Positions 1 to 9,100 of a stretch of 64,000 nucleotides of DNA are shown piece after piece (position 1 is the first letter of the stretch; each line of letters starts with the position of its first letter). A program made the translations under genes and the position numbers. The notes beneath the pieces are model-generated. The model was not told the DNA's origin. It did not search any database and worked only from the letters and a program-made list of their open reading frames with translations. This DNA is from JBGAHD01 sp044226395 (GTDB lineage Bacteria > Pseudomonadota > Gammaproteobacteria > Xanthomonadales > Ahniellaceae), in contig JBGAHD010000005.1 of NCBI GenBank assembly GCA_044226395.1, positions 496,001 to 560,000 of the forward strand, written 5' to 3'.

Positions 1-2
1 CG

Positions 3-926
3 CAATACATCGTCGAACACGAGCGCGCGCCGGGCGTGGGCTTGCTCGCCGGTTGGCGCGGCGCTGATGGCTCAGCCGAAGGCACGGGCGCGCCCAATCC
101 CGAACAGCTGCGTCGCTACATCGACAACGGCTGCTTCTGGCGACACGAGGTGCCCGAGCGCGGTCGCTATTTCAAAATGGCCAATCGCGATTATTTGACT
201 TGGGCGAAATCACTCGGCCTCGTCGGCAACACGCAACCGCAGGTGATGGAGCTCTACAGCGAGACGCTGCAGCGCTTTCGCCTGGCCGCGCAAGGCCACG
301 GCGAACGCCAACCGCCCGACGCGCATCGCGATCGCGTGGCGCGCTACTGCGACCCCTTGCCGATGTGGTACGAGCCGTTCGAGAAGGCTGCGGTCGCGTC
401 GAACGAGTTCCCACTGTCGGCCATCACCCAGCGCCCGATGTTCATGTATCACGCCTGGGGCTCGCAGAATCGCTGGCTGCGCCAGATCGCCGCGAGAAAT
501 TTCTTGTACCTGCACCCCGACACCGCGCGCGCGCTGAACCTGCGCGATGACGACTGGGCCGCGGTGAGCTCGCACTTCGGCCGCATCGTCGTGCCCGTGC
601 GCACGCACGATGGCGTGGAGCGCAACACCGTGTGGACCTGGAACGCGCTGGGCAAGCGACGCGGCAGTTGGAAGCTCGACGCCAACGCGCCCGAAGGGCG
701 ACGCGGCTTTCTGCTCAATCATTTGATCGCCGATGTCCTGCCCGAGAGCGCGTCGCGCGCGCCGCGTTACGCCAATGCCGACCCGATCACGGGCCAGGCG
801 AGCTGGTTCGATTTGCGCGTGCGCATCGAACGCGTCGACGCGCCCAGCGATGGCCAATCGCAACCGCAATTCGCGCCGCTGCCCGACCCCGTGGCCAGCG
901 CGCGCTCGCACGACCGCAGGAGATGA
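3..926 (+). CDS. Molybdopterin oxidoreductase catalytic subunit, C-terminal part (DMSO reductase family)
   Basis: The reading frame is open to the left window edge, so this is only the C-terminal ~307 residues of a longer gene. The segment FPLSAITQRPMFMYHAWGSQNRW followed by LHPDTARALNLRDDDWAAV is typical of the molydopterin-dinucleotide-binding domain that closes DMSO-reductase-family enzymes. These bind bis-MGD and reduce or oxidise small oxyanions or S-/N-oxides. A small membrane protein and a four-cluster ferredoxin subunit follow directly, so it is the large subunit of a three-subunit complex. Its membrane anchor is probably the DmsC-like gene at 10770. The substrate cannot be told from this fragment; DmsA- and SoeA-like enzymes are both possible. 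Confidence 0.85.
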   Translation, partial: QYIVEHERAPGVGLLAGWRGADGSAEGTGAPNPEQLRRYIDNGCFWRHEVPERGRYFKMANRDYLTWAKSLGLVGNTQPQVMELYSETLQRFRLAAQGHGERQPPDAHRDRVARYCDPLPMWYEPFEKAAVASNEFPLSAITQRPMFMYHAWGSQNRWLRQIAARNFLYLHPDTARALNLRDDDWAAVSSHFGRIVVPVRTHDGVERNTVWTWNALGKRRGSWKLDANAPEGRRGFLLNHLIADVLPESASRAPRYANADPITGQASWFDLRVRIERVDAPSDGQSQPQFAPLPDPVASARSHDRRR

Positions 927-928
927 GG

Positions 929-1150
929 ATGGGACGTTCCGTGATGATCGCCGTGGCCGTGGTCCTGCTGGCCGCGGGCGCCTGGATCCAAATCGAAAAG
1001 CCCGAGTTCGCGCAACGTCGCGAAGTACTGAAGATTGGCGAACTGCGCGCCACCGTGAAAGATCGCGAGCCCCTACCTTCTTGGGTCGGTCCGGGCTTGA
1101 TCGGCCTGGGTCTGGGCATCGGCATCGTCGCCTTCACGCGCAAACGTTGA
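929..1150 (+). CDS. Small single- or two-TM membrane protein inside the molybdoenzyme operon
   Basis: 73 residues. A hydrophobic segment lies at about residues 4-20 and a second near the C-terminus (PGLIGLGLGIGIVAF, followed by basic TRKR). Between them is a short charged stretch. ATG at 923 overlaps the upstream stop as ATGA, but AGGAG at 918-922 is spaced correctly for the ATG at 929, so 929 is preferred. The ferredoxin subunit starts 4 bases after the stop. I do not recognise the family. It may be an accessory or assembly peptide of the molybdoenzyme complex, or a small anchor. Being co-transcribed with the two enzyme subunits is the only functional clue. Confidence 0.7.
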   Translation: MGRSVMIAVAVVLLAAGAWIQIEKPEFAQRREVLKIGELRATVKDREPLPSWVGPGLIGLGLGIGIVAFTRKR

Positions 1151-1154
1151 TCGC

Positions 1155-1916
1155 ATGACCACCCTGCCACCGCCTTCCGCGCGCAAGCTAGGTCTCGTCA
1201 TCGACCTCGACATCTGCGTCGGCTGTCACGCCTGCGCCGTCGCCTGCAAGGAATGGAACGAACAAGGTCAGTTCGGCCCCCTGCCCGACGACGACGCGCG
1301 CGGCGCGCAACCCGCCGGCGTGTGGTTCAACCGCGTGCACAGTTACGAAGTCGATTGCGAAGGCGCGCAGCACGGCCGAATGACCGTGCACTTCCCGCGC
1401 TCCTGCCTGCACTGCGAAACCCCCGACTGCGTCACCGTCTGCCCCACGGGCGCCAGCTACAAACGCGCCGAAGACGGCATCGTCCTCGTCGACGACGCCA
1501 AATGCATCGGCTGCAAACTCTGCTCCTGGGCCTGCCCCTACGGCGCCCGCGAAATCAGTCCCACGCGCGGCGTCATGCAAAAGTGCACCCTATGCGTCGA
1601 CCGCATATACAACGACACGCTCGCCCCAGAGGATCGCGAGCCCGCCTGCGTGCGCGCCTGCCCCACGCGCGCGCGTCACTTCGGTGATTTGGGTGATCCG
1701 CTGTCGAACGTCTCGCGCATGGTTGCCGAGCGCGAAGGCTACGCGCTTGCGCCGGAATTCGGCTATCAACCGGTGAATCGTTACTTGCCGCCGCGGCCGA
1801 GGAAGGTCGAGCTGCCGATCATCGACGAGGCACCCGCGAAGCACGCGGAAAGTCGCTCGGAAGGCGAAGCGATGTCGCCGCTGTTGCGGTGGATTGATCG
1901 GGTGTTGGCGCGGTAG
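1155..1916 (+). CDS. 4Fe-4S ferredoxin electron-transfer subunit (DmsB/SoeB type)
   Basis: 253 residues. Four cysteine clusters are visible: CVGCHACAVAC near residue 20, CLHCETPDCVTVC near 90, CIGCKLCSWAC near 118 and CTLCVDR...CVRAC near 140-165. This is the standard layout of the four-[4Fe-4S] subunit that passes electrons between the membrane anchor and the molybdenum subunit. The N-terminal core matches DmsB-type proteins, which are about 205 residues. The extra C-terminal ~50 residues (RPRKVELPIIDE... to the end) look like an unstructured tail. Translation starts 4 bases after the small membrane gene. In most genomes a DmsC/NrfD-like anchor would follow directly; here opposite-strand genes do. 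Confidence 0.9.
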   Translation: MTTLPPPSARKLGLVIDLDICVGCHACAVACKEWNEQGQFGPLPDDDARGAQPAGVWFNRVHSYEVDCEGAQHGRMTVHFPRSCLHCETPDCVTVCPTGASYKRAEDGIVLVDDAKCIGCKLCSWACPYGAREISPTRGVMQKCTLCVDRIYNDTLAPEDREPACVRACPTRARHFGDLGDPLSNVSRMVAEREGYALAPEFGYQPVNRYLPPRPRKVELPIIDEAPAKHAESRSEGEAMSPLLRWIDRVLAR

Positions 1917-2178
1917 GAGCGGTCGAAGATCGACCTCAGCAGCACTTGCGGCCGTATCGAGAGCGCAACCGGGAAAGCTGAAGCACATGCGTCACTGGCG
2001 AATTCTCATCGAGAACGCTCAGATCGCGTCGGACTAACGAAGGTTGCTGCAAGCGAATCGTTGGCGACGTCGCCCTCTCCTGAATCCCGAACCACGGCGA
2101 ATGAAGAAGGCCTCACTCTCAAGGCCGCTTGCCTGAGCTTTCAGAAGTTCACAGGACGTTGTCAGCCTAGCCATCGGA

Positions 2179-2850
2179 TCATTCGACGACGAATTGCAAA
2201 TCGACTGAAACCTCATCCGCCTTCTTGCGAATCGTCAACCCGCGCCGCGATTCGCCTCGGTGAAACACGGCACCGATCTCCACCTCATCACCTTTCGATT
2301 CCGCATGGATGGTCTCCAGCGAATCAAGGTTCAGTATCGACAGCGCGCCCGGACGACTATCATCATCGCTTGAGACTCCTACGGCAGAGGTTAGCGTGAT
2401 CGCATTCTGGATGATAGCGATCAGCTGCCTGGCGTCTAGCGCACTCGTATTCACCAACTGAATCAACGGTGCGTCCGAGTTGTTGCATGATGCTGGACCC
2501 GAAACGCGGCGAATGAAGGATGTTGCCGCTGCATACGCTTGCTTGCAGGCTTGCCCGAGTTCGTTGCACTTGATGCCGACAATGCACCCTTGATAGAGAC
2601 ACACATCACCTGTTTCAGTCCCCACTTTCGAAATCAGAATGAGTGTGTAGGCTCTGTTGTCCGATCTTCCGTACGCAGCCACCGTCTTGAGTTCACCCGG
2701 GCAAGAGGCTGCTAGTTCCCGAGAGTCCCAACTCAAGGATTCAATTTGGGCATCATTGAGTGCGATTGGCGCTTCCTCTTGAGCAGACACGCTGCACACG
2801 GAAGCAGCCAAGAGCGGCACGATGGCGATTGCGCTAAGGGTACGTTTCAT
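2179..2850 (-). CDS. Exported protein of unknown function
   Basis: 223 residues from the ATG at 2850, which begins MKRTLSAIAIVPLLAASVCSVSAQE, a clean Sec signal peptide with cleavage after SAQ. The mature part has several cysteines (CPGEL, CLYQGC, CNELGQAC, CNNSD), suggesting disulfides and a periplasmic or secreted location. I do not recognise a domain. It is the last of five small exported proteins on this strand between 2.2 and 5.9 kb. Base composition is visibly less G+C-rich than the flanking molybdoenzyme genes. Confidence 0.6.
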   Translation of the reverse strand: MKRTLSAIAIVPLLAASVCSVSAQEEAPIALNDAQIESLSWDSRELAASCPGELKTVAAYGRSDNRAYTLILISKVGTETGDVCLYQGCIVGIKCNELGQACKQAYAAATSFIRRVSGPASCNNSDAPLIQLVNTSALDARQLIAIIQNAITLTSAVGVSSDDDSRPGALSILNLDSLETIHAESKGDEVEIGAVFHRGESRRGLTIRKKADEVSVDLQFVVE

Positions 2851-2989
2851 GGCTCTCGGTCCCACTCAGACGCTTGCGCAAACGCCCGCTCCCAAAGCTC
2901 TGAAAAATCGCCGCCGGCGGCGGTCGATCCCAGAACGCGCCGCCAGCATTGATCGTTTTGGATGCGGACTCTGCTCAAGCGGCATCAGC

Positions 2990-3514
2990 CTATTCGGACT
3001 CAACATTGTGATCTGCGCCTGCGTCACCAGCGATTGCAGGTATCAGAACATGCGGCGACTGAACTAATAGGCACGATCTCGCCGCTCCGCAGTTCTTCGT
3101 TCCAAAGACTGAGAATCGCAACTTGATAGGTCCCGCATTCGGGCAAAATCTCCGCAAGACAGTCGCCAAATCGTAGGTCTGCTCCAGGACCTGCCCTGGA
3201 AGGATCGCTACCGAGGTCCTGTTGTAGTCAAACGACGGATCTACAAATGCGCACGTGCTGAGCGCTGACCCATCTTGACTCAAGACTTCCCACTCGAGAC
3301 CTGGATCGATGTCCACGAATCGCTCGAGAAGGGGCGATTCCAGTTCGACTGATTCCTCGCCGTCATTGGCAATGGAGACAACGATGGACTCGTCGTGAAT
3401 ACGTATCTTCGAGACCAGCACTTTCTGCAAGGGCGGTCTCGCTCCGTCACTGCCAGCGCAGCACGCCAGAAATGCAATCAGGACGGCTAGCGCAATGGTC
3501 TGCACGCCGCTCAT
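2990..3514 (-). CDS. Exported protein of unknown function
   Basis: 174 residues. The N-terminus is a hydrophobic stretch (IALAVLIAFLACCAGSDGA) that looks like a signal peptide. It might be a lipoprotein signal, but the residues before the CC pair fit the lipobox poorly. The middle region (RIHDESIVVSIANDGEESVEL) resembles a beta-sandwich in which small exported proteins modulate charge, but I cannot assign a family. Cysteines occur in pairs (CAFVD, CPNAG, CGAARSC). It lies 139 bases downstream of the next exported gene on the same strand. Confidence 0.55.
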   Translation of the reverse strand: MSGVQTIALAVLIAFLACCAGSDGARPPLQKVLVSKIRIHDESIVVSIANDGEESVELESPLLERFVDIDPGLEWEVLSQDGSALSTCAFVDPSFDYNRTSVAILPGQVLEQTYDLATVLRRFCPNAGPIKLRFSVFGTKNCGAARSCLLVQSPHVLIPAIAGDAGADHNVESE

Positions 3515-3619
3515 CCAGTCACCACCGATAGTCTCGCCCGGTATTGCCTTGGACCGTGGCTAAGAGCGGGGATTGCACAACTCGCCCAGTCGTACTGACA
3601 GAGCGATCGGCGATCAATG

Positions 3620-4213
3620 CTAGTCCTCATCTGCATCTTGACTCCGCACACGCAAGACAAATCCGACTACGTCGTCAAGTGGCGCCCATGTTCCAATCGT
3701 GATCCTGCGCTCCCCTTCACCATCATCTCCAGACACGACCTGGATGACGGGCGTCTCGCCTCCGAAGTGCGGGTACAGGAGGCGTTCCGAATCCAATCGA
3801 ACCTGCTTGCGTCCATTTGGCGAGTCGACAACTTCAAGCGCAACCGGGTTTGGCGTGCCAATTCTCGCAAACGCGCCGCAAGTCGAATCCGACACAGCGT
3901 CAGCTTTCGTCGCACGCTCTAGTTCGAGAACCGCAAGGTAGCGGCAGCCGACTCGCAATCCAGGCCCGCCTTCGATGCATAGCGTCTGATACTCGCTACC
4001 GGAAATGACACGCGAAACATCAGCGTGATAGACAACTGGAGCGGCTTTGTTGGTTGTAACTCTGCCCTCCGTAATGTCCACTATGGCGATTACGTCTGCT
4101 GATCGCACGCTTGCTTCGAGCGATGTGTACTCACTGGGGGCGCGTATGGTTGTTGCCGAGGAGATGTCGGTAACCCCAGTAATCGCCGCAATCACAAATA
4201 TCTTGGCATTCAT
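3620..4213 (-). CDS. Exported protein of unknown function
   Basis: 197 residues, beginning MNAKIFVIAAITGVTDISSATT, a short signal peptide. The following region (SLEASVRSADVIAIVDITEGRV) with a later VSRVISGSEYQTLCIEGGPGLRVGCRYLAVLE resembles the beta-rich 'transport/adhesion-associated' domains seen in many small secreted proteins of Xanthomonadales. I cannot name it with confidence. Three cysteines are present. It lies between a terminator-like hairpin (4253-4286), which ends the upstream gene, and the next exported gene downstream. Confidence 0.55.
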   Translation of the reverse strand: MNAKIFVIAAITGVTDISSATTIRAPSEYTSLEASVRSADVIAIVDITEGRVTTNKAAPVVYHADVSRVISGSEYQTLCIEGGPGLRVGCRYLAVLELERATKADAVSDSTCGAFARIGTPNPVALEVVDSPNGRKQVRLDSERLLYPHFGGETPVIQVVSGDDGEGERRITIGTWAPLDDVVGFVLRVRSQDADED

Positions 4214-4252
4214 TCAGGTGCTCGATTCGATGCTCGCCCAGGCGGGGCGATA

Positions 4253-4286
4253 ACGACGAAGCCCGGCAGAGGCTGGGCTTCGTCGT
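4253..4286 (-). terminator. Hairpin terminator after the exported gene at 4290
   Basis: A perfect 12-bp stem (ACGACGAAGCCC / GGGCTTCGTCGT) with a 10-base loop starts 4 bases past the stop codon at 4290. On the minus strand it is followed by only a weak T-rich stretch (TTAT). Confidence 0.6.
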
Positions 4287-4289
4287 GGA

Positions 4290-4799
4290 CTACCGGTTCT
4301 TCGATCGATCCACGACAGGTGGTGTGGCGTCGAACACTCTCACAACACCTCGAAGCATGCCAAGACGTCGTGTTGGCACTCCGACGTATCGTGCATCGAA
4401 CACGCCATTGACGGCGATGCCCATGCGACCCTGTTTCGCGGCCTGGCGCAGATCATCAGGAACGACCGAAGCGTCTTCGATCTCGATCCCTTCGATCTCG
4501 ATGCCGGCATGGTGTCGCTCGGGATTTGGATAGAGGATCAGTCGGCCAAAGACCTGAACGAGGTAGCCTGTAACCACAACGCGACGGCCGTGGTATTTTT
4601 CGGGAACCCCAAGCAATCGATAGAAAGACACATCGCATTGCTCGCCGAGTTCTTCCCGCGCCGCGCGGTAGCAAGTTGTGTCGAAGCGACCATCTGGAGA
4701 CGTTTCTGTCGCTGGGGATAGCTCGACCTGATCCGACGCCAGCGCGCCGAAGGCGGCAAGCGTGAAGGCCGCGCACGTATTGAGCCTGAGACTTTTCAT
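4290..4799 (-). CDS. Exported protein of unknown function
   Basis: 169 residues from the ATG at 4799 (MKSLRLNTCAAFTLAAFGALAS, a signal peptide). A longer reading frame extends upstream, but only this start gives an export signal. The mature part contains CDVSFYRLLGVPEKYHGRRVVVTGYL and GRLILYPN, a pattern suggesting a small OB-like or beta-barrel fold. A similar 'kYhGrrV.vtGyL' segment is one I associate with uncharacterised xanthomonad proteins. No catalytic motif is visible. Confidence 0.6.
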   Translation of the reverse strand: MKSLRLNTCAAFTLAAFGALASDQVELSPATETSPDGRFDTTCYRAAREELGEQCDVSFYRLLGVPEKYHGRRVVVTGYLVQVFGRLILYPNPERHHAGIEIEGIEIEDASVVPDDLRQAAKQGRMGIAVNGVFDARYVGVPTRRLGMLRGVVRVFDATPPVVDRSKNR

Positions 4800-4849
4800 C
4801 ACCGCAACTGCCTCGCAAGACTGTTGGCTGCTTTGCAAGCCATCCCCTG

Positions 4850-5080
4850 TTACATCATGTAGTCGTTCGTCGACCAGGCCCATACCTGCCGGTTCGGGAG
4901 TGAAACGTATGCGGAGAATGGAGTTCCGCCTTGCTGAAACTCCCACCAAGCCTCGGATAGATCGTTTCCGTTGAGCGGCCCCATTCGATCACAATTGTCG
5001 TGGTTTTCATCGCGATTCGGCTCCCCTAGATGGCCGAGACATCTCAAGCGCATTGTCGCTTGCCCGCACCTCATTCGCAT
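4850..5080 (-). CDS. Possible small or remnant protein
   Basis: A 76-codon frame whose last ~45 residues look protein-like (rich in Trp, Tyr and Phe: SEAWWEFQQGGTPFSAY), ending at a TAA. No convincing ribosome-binding site or signal peptide is seen. It could be a small gene starting at an internal Met, or the C-terminal remnant of a decayed gene. It lies in the otherwise empty 4800-5215 gap; nothing else is recognisable there. Confidence 0.3.
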   Translation of the reverse strand: MRMRCGQATMRLRCLGHLGEPNRDENHDNCDRMGPLNGNDLSEAWWEFQQGGTPFSAYVSLPNRQVWAWSTNDYMM

Positions 5081-5215
5081 GCAGCCGATGACGCGCGAGG
5101 GTGGTAGGTGTTGGAGGAGTTGGGAAGTTGTAGTGGGCAGACTTTAGCGCGCCTCTCTTCGCAACAGGCGGCCCGAACGTGGTTTCGCGCCGACACCGAC
5201 TGCGGTAGCTCTTCA

Positions 5216-5923
5216 CTAGTCCGCCCACCTGACCTCATATCCCGCATCGCGATCAAGCGAAATCGGCAGCGAAAGACCCAGTCCCTGGCAATCGTTCTTG
5301 GATAGGCAGACGTGCAGGAGGACGGAGTACCTTTCGTGCTCCTGCGTCATGACGTGGATAGCGTCGAGCGTGGCCGCGCCCAGGAGCACTTCATAGCGGT
5401 TGCTGGCCTTGTCGCCGAGTGCACGTTGATCATCGAGAATCTCGAAAATCCGAGCGATCAGCGCATCCAGTCGCGGACCTACCGGAATGCCATCGAGTGA
5501 GAACGTGGCCGCCGATGAAACCTTGGAAGCGCATGTGGCCTTCGAGGGCCGTTGGCCGACAGCGGGCACCCAGTAGACGGGGTATTTGTTGACCGTGGGT
5601 GGTTCGAATGGACATCCCTCGGGGTGAGGGCTCGTATCGCAGGGCTTGAGCCTCTCGGTGACGCTGGTCACGCTCACTTGGCAAACGCGGTCAGTGGCTG
5701 GGCGCGGGTGATTTCCCACCGAGAGCCTTCGCCAACCGATCTCGCCAGGGTAGATCTGTTCCGATATCTGCCAGTACGCGGCGCGATTCAAATCCGCGCT
5801 TGCAACGCGCGCGAGTCGCTTCGCATGGTCGTCATTGGCTGCCGCGCCGCTAGTGCTCCAAGCGAGGCACGCCAGCAGTCCGATTGCATCGATCGCGGAT
5901 AGACGCCGGATAACACACGCCAT
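5216..5923 (-). CDS. Exported protein of unknown function
   Basis: 235 residues. The N-terminus (AIGLLACLAWSTSGAAA) is a signal peptide, probably cleaved after GAAA. The mature part has cysteines in CQVSV, CDTSPHPEGC, CASKV and CLSKNDCQG, consistent with an oxidising extracytoplasmic location. No domain is recognised. It is the most upstream of the five small exported genes on this strand. Confidence 0.55.
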   Translation of the reverse strand: MACVIRRLSAIDAIGLLACLAWSTSGAAANDDHAKRLARVASADLNRAAYWQISEQIYPGEIGWRRLSVGNHPRPATDRVCQVSVTSVTERLKPCDTSPHPEGCPFEPPTVNKYPVYWVPAVGQRPSKATCASKVSSAATFSLDGIPVGPRLDALIARIFEILDDQRALGDKASNRYEVLLGAATLDAIHVMTQEHERYSVLLHVCLSKNDCQGLGLSLPISLDRDAGYEVRWAD

Positions 5924-6126
5924 GACAGGTGCATCAAGTCCCTAGTCGGATCGATTGTCGCCGATTGGCGATGCGATGAGCGAATACGGCCTTGGCGTTT
6001 AGGACACGCGGCATCGCGCGGAGGCACGACGATGGGTCGTGCTCGCCTCACAGCCAAGCTGCCTCGCGAAGTGCGAGGCAAGAACTTGTGCTCCCGGATT
6101 CTACGACCCCGAATGAGAAAGTCGAA

Positions 6127-6160
6127 CGCGCCGCCGGCCATTGGCCCCGCCGACGGCGCG
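6127..6160 (-). terminator. Terminator of the large exported protein gene
   Basis: A 12-bp stem with one wobble pair lies just downstream of the stop at 6173 and is followed on the minus strand by TTCGACTTTC. A second 8-bp hairpin (TGCCTCGC/GCGAGGCA) lies at 6060-6080. Confidence 0.5.
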
Positions 6161-6172
6161 TCGACCCCTTGC

Positions 6173-9100
6173 CTACTCGAAGCCGTTGGCGAACAGGCCG
6201 TCGACGACTTCCGCGCGCAGGAGGATTTGTTCGTCCTGCGAGTTGCCGGTGACGGAGTTGCTGTAGATCAGGGTCACGGCGGTTTCGACGACGCCGGTGG
6301 CGGCGCCGGTGGCGTCGAAGGCGAAGTTGATTTGGCAGCTCGCGCCCGCGGGCAAGGAGCTTCCGCACGTGGTGGTGTAGGTGAAGGGGAAGGCGCCGGA
6401 TAAGGCGCGTGTCAGCGAGTCGGCGCTGGTATTGGTGATGGTCACGGTGCCGCCGCCGTCGCCGTTGACGGGCACTTGGCCGAAGTCGAGGTTGACGGGC
6501 GAGACTTCGATCAGCGAACCGACGCCGCGACCGGTGAGCGATAGCGGCACGGTCTGGTTGATCGAGGTACCGGTCACGGCGATCTGCGTGTTGATCGAGA
6601 ACGTGCCCGGGTCGCGTGGGCGGAAACTGTAGTCATTGCGACACGTGGCGTTGTTGGCGATCGGCGCGCCGCAACCCGATACCGCGACGCGCGACCACGT
6701 GAGCGCGTCGGCCGTGCCGAAACTCGCGGCGTTGACCGTGACCGAAGTGCCCGACGTGTTCTTGGTGACGACGGGAATGGTCGCCGTGGCGCCGATGGCG
6801 ACATCGCCGAAGTCGAGCGACATGGGCGAGGTGAACGACGGCGAGGCAGTGTTCACTCCGGTGCCGAGCAGACTGATGTCGTAGTCCTCGGACACATCGC
6901 CATTCGACAAGCGCAGACGCAGGCTCGAGTTCACCGCGCCGATGACCGACGGCGTGAAGCGGAACGTGATCGTGCACGTGCCGCCCGCGGACACGAGACC
7001 CAGGCCGCATGATTGCGCGGGAATGGTGAACGGGCCCGGATTGCTCTGCACCAGGATCGGGTTATAGGTCATGCCGACCGATGTCGGGTTGGTGATCGAC
7101 ACCATCACGTTCGATTGCGAGCCGAGCAACTGCGGACCGAAGTCCAAGCGCGTGGGCGCGACTTGCGCCAGCGTGCCGATGCCGACGCCGCGAAAACGCA
7201 GGCGCGCGAGAATCGGCGACACGCCGCTACCGATCACGCCGATGCAAAGGCCATTGATCACCGGCGGACGGCACACGACGCTGGAACCCAGGAATTCGGT
7301 CTCGTGGCCCACGGAAGGCGTGAAGGTCACGGTCATCGTGCAGGAGGCGCCCGCGGCAAGCGGGCTCACGCAGTTGCCAGGATCGGTGACGAAATCGCCC
7401 GTCGCGGGCGAGGCCGGGCGCACCGAGAACGCCGTCGACGTGCCACTGACGTTCTTCAACACGACATTGGCCGTGACCGATCGACCGATGTTGACGCGAC
7501 CGAAGTCGAGTTCCGACGGCGTGGCCGTGAACACGGGCGTGGCGGCGGCTGGCGGCGCGGCGATGACGGTCAGCGCGAACGCCTTGGTGGCCATGTTGGC
7601 TTGCGTGTCGGTGACGCGCGCGGTGAAGTTGTACGCGCCCGGCACCGTGGGCTTGCCTGTGATATTGCCGGTCGCGGCCGACAGCGTCATGCCCGCGGGC
7701 AGCGCACCGCTGATCACGGCCCAGTTGACGAAGATGCCGGTGCCACCGGTGGCGGCGAGCGTCACGTCGTAGGTCACGTTTTCGTTGGCGTTGGTCAGTG
7801 GCGATGCGGTTGTGATCGACAGCGGCACGGGCGCGGGCACGATGGTCAGCGTGTACGTCTTGAACGCGGTCGTCGGCTGTTGATCGGTCACCGAAACCGT
7901 GAAGGTGAAGGTGCCAACTTCGGTGGGCGTGCCGGTGAGCGCGCCCGTGGCGGGATCAAGCGTGATGCCGTTGGGCACGTCGCCGGTTTGAATCTGCCAA
8001 TTGCTGGCCGTGCCGACACCACCACTGGCTTGCAGGATCTGACTGTAGATGCCACCGACCGCGCCGCTCGACAACGGCGACGGCGTGGTGATGACCAGCG
8101 GCGGCGTGCTGCTGATCATGATGGTGAACGCGGCCACGGCGGTATCGCCCGCGGCATCGCCAACCTGCACGCTGAAGTTGTACGTGCCCGCGGCGCTGGG
8201 CGTGCCGCTCAACACGCCGGTATTGGGATTGAGCGACAGGCCCGTGGGCGCGGCGCCGCTGCTGATCGACCAGTTGCCATAGGGCGGCGTGCCGCCGACG
8301 GCATTAAAGGTCAAGGAATACGATTGACCGGTCATGCCAGCCGCGAGCGGCGTGGGCGTGGAGATCGCGAGCTTGCGCACGGCCACCACCGGATCGGAAA
8401 ACTCCGACGAGTTGTTGGCCGCCGATAACGGCTGCGGCGGTTGATTGCCCGTGGGCGGCACATCGGTGAGAAGCAGATCCGTCGAGGTGGCGACCACGCT
8501 CATGCCGACCGAACTCACCGCGCCACCGACCGACGTCGCGCACACGCCGGCGGTGCAGCCGGGACCGGTGGGCAGACCGTTGGCATCGGTGCTCACGGTC
8601 TGTTCGCCGAGGAAGGTCATGTTGTCGGCCGTCGCCGGAATGGCGAAGAACTCGATGCGAATCGTGTTGTTGCTGTTCGGGCGATTCTTCACGGTCCAAT
8701 ACAAGGCCGTGCCCGAACCATCGAATTGTGGGCCCTTCACGCTGCCACATTGCGGTGGCGCGCCGGGGCCGCCGCAAATCGCGGGGCGATGCTGATCGTA
8801 GTTGGCGTAGTTGGTGCCGGGGTTGTCGAGCGTGTCGAGCCCATCGGGCAAGTTCACCGGATGTTCGAGATCGATGCCGATGCCGGTGCCACCGCGCGCA
8901 TTGCCGTAGATCTTGTTGCGCTGGATCAGATTGGCCCAGCCATTGCTCGACGAGCCATTGCGCAGCGCGATGCCGTTGCGGCCATTGGCGGCGATGACAT
9001 TGGCGTCGCTCGACGCCGGTCCGCCGATGAAGCTGCTGCTGGCGCCGGTGATGTGGATGCCATCGCCGGCATTGCCCAGACTCACCAGCGAGCTCAGACC

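Noticed and set aside
2034..2216. 60-codon minus-strand frame in the gap before the first exported gene
   Set aside because: It overlaps the 3' end of the gene at 2179, lacks a ribosome-binding site and has no protein-like features. The gap 1917-2178 otherwise shows nothing.
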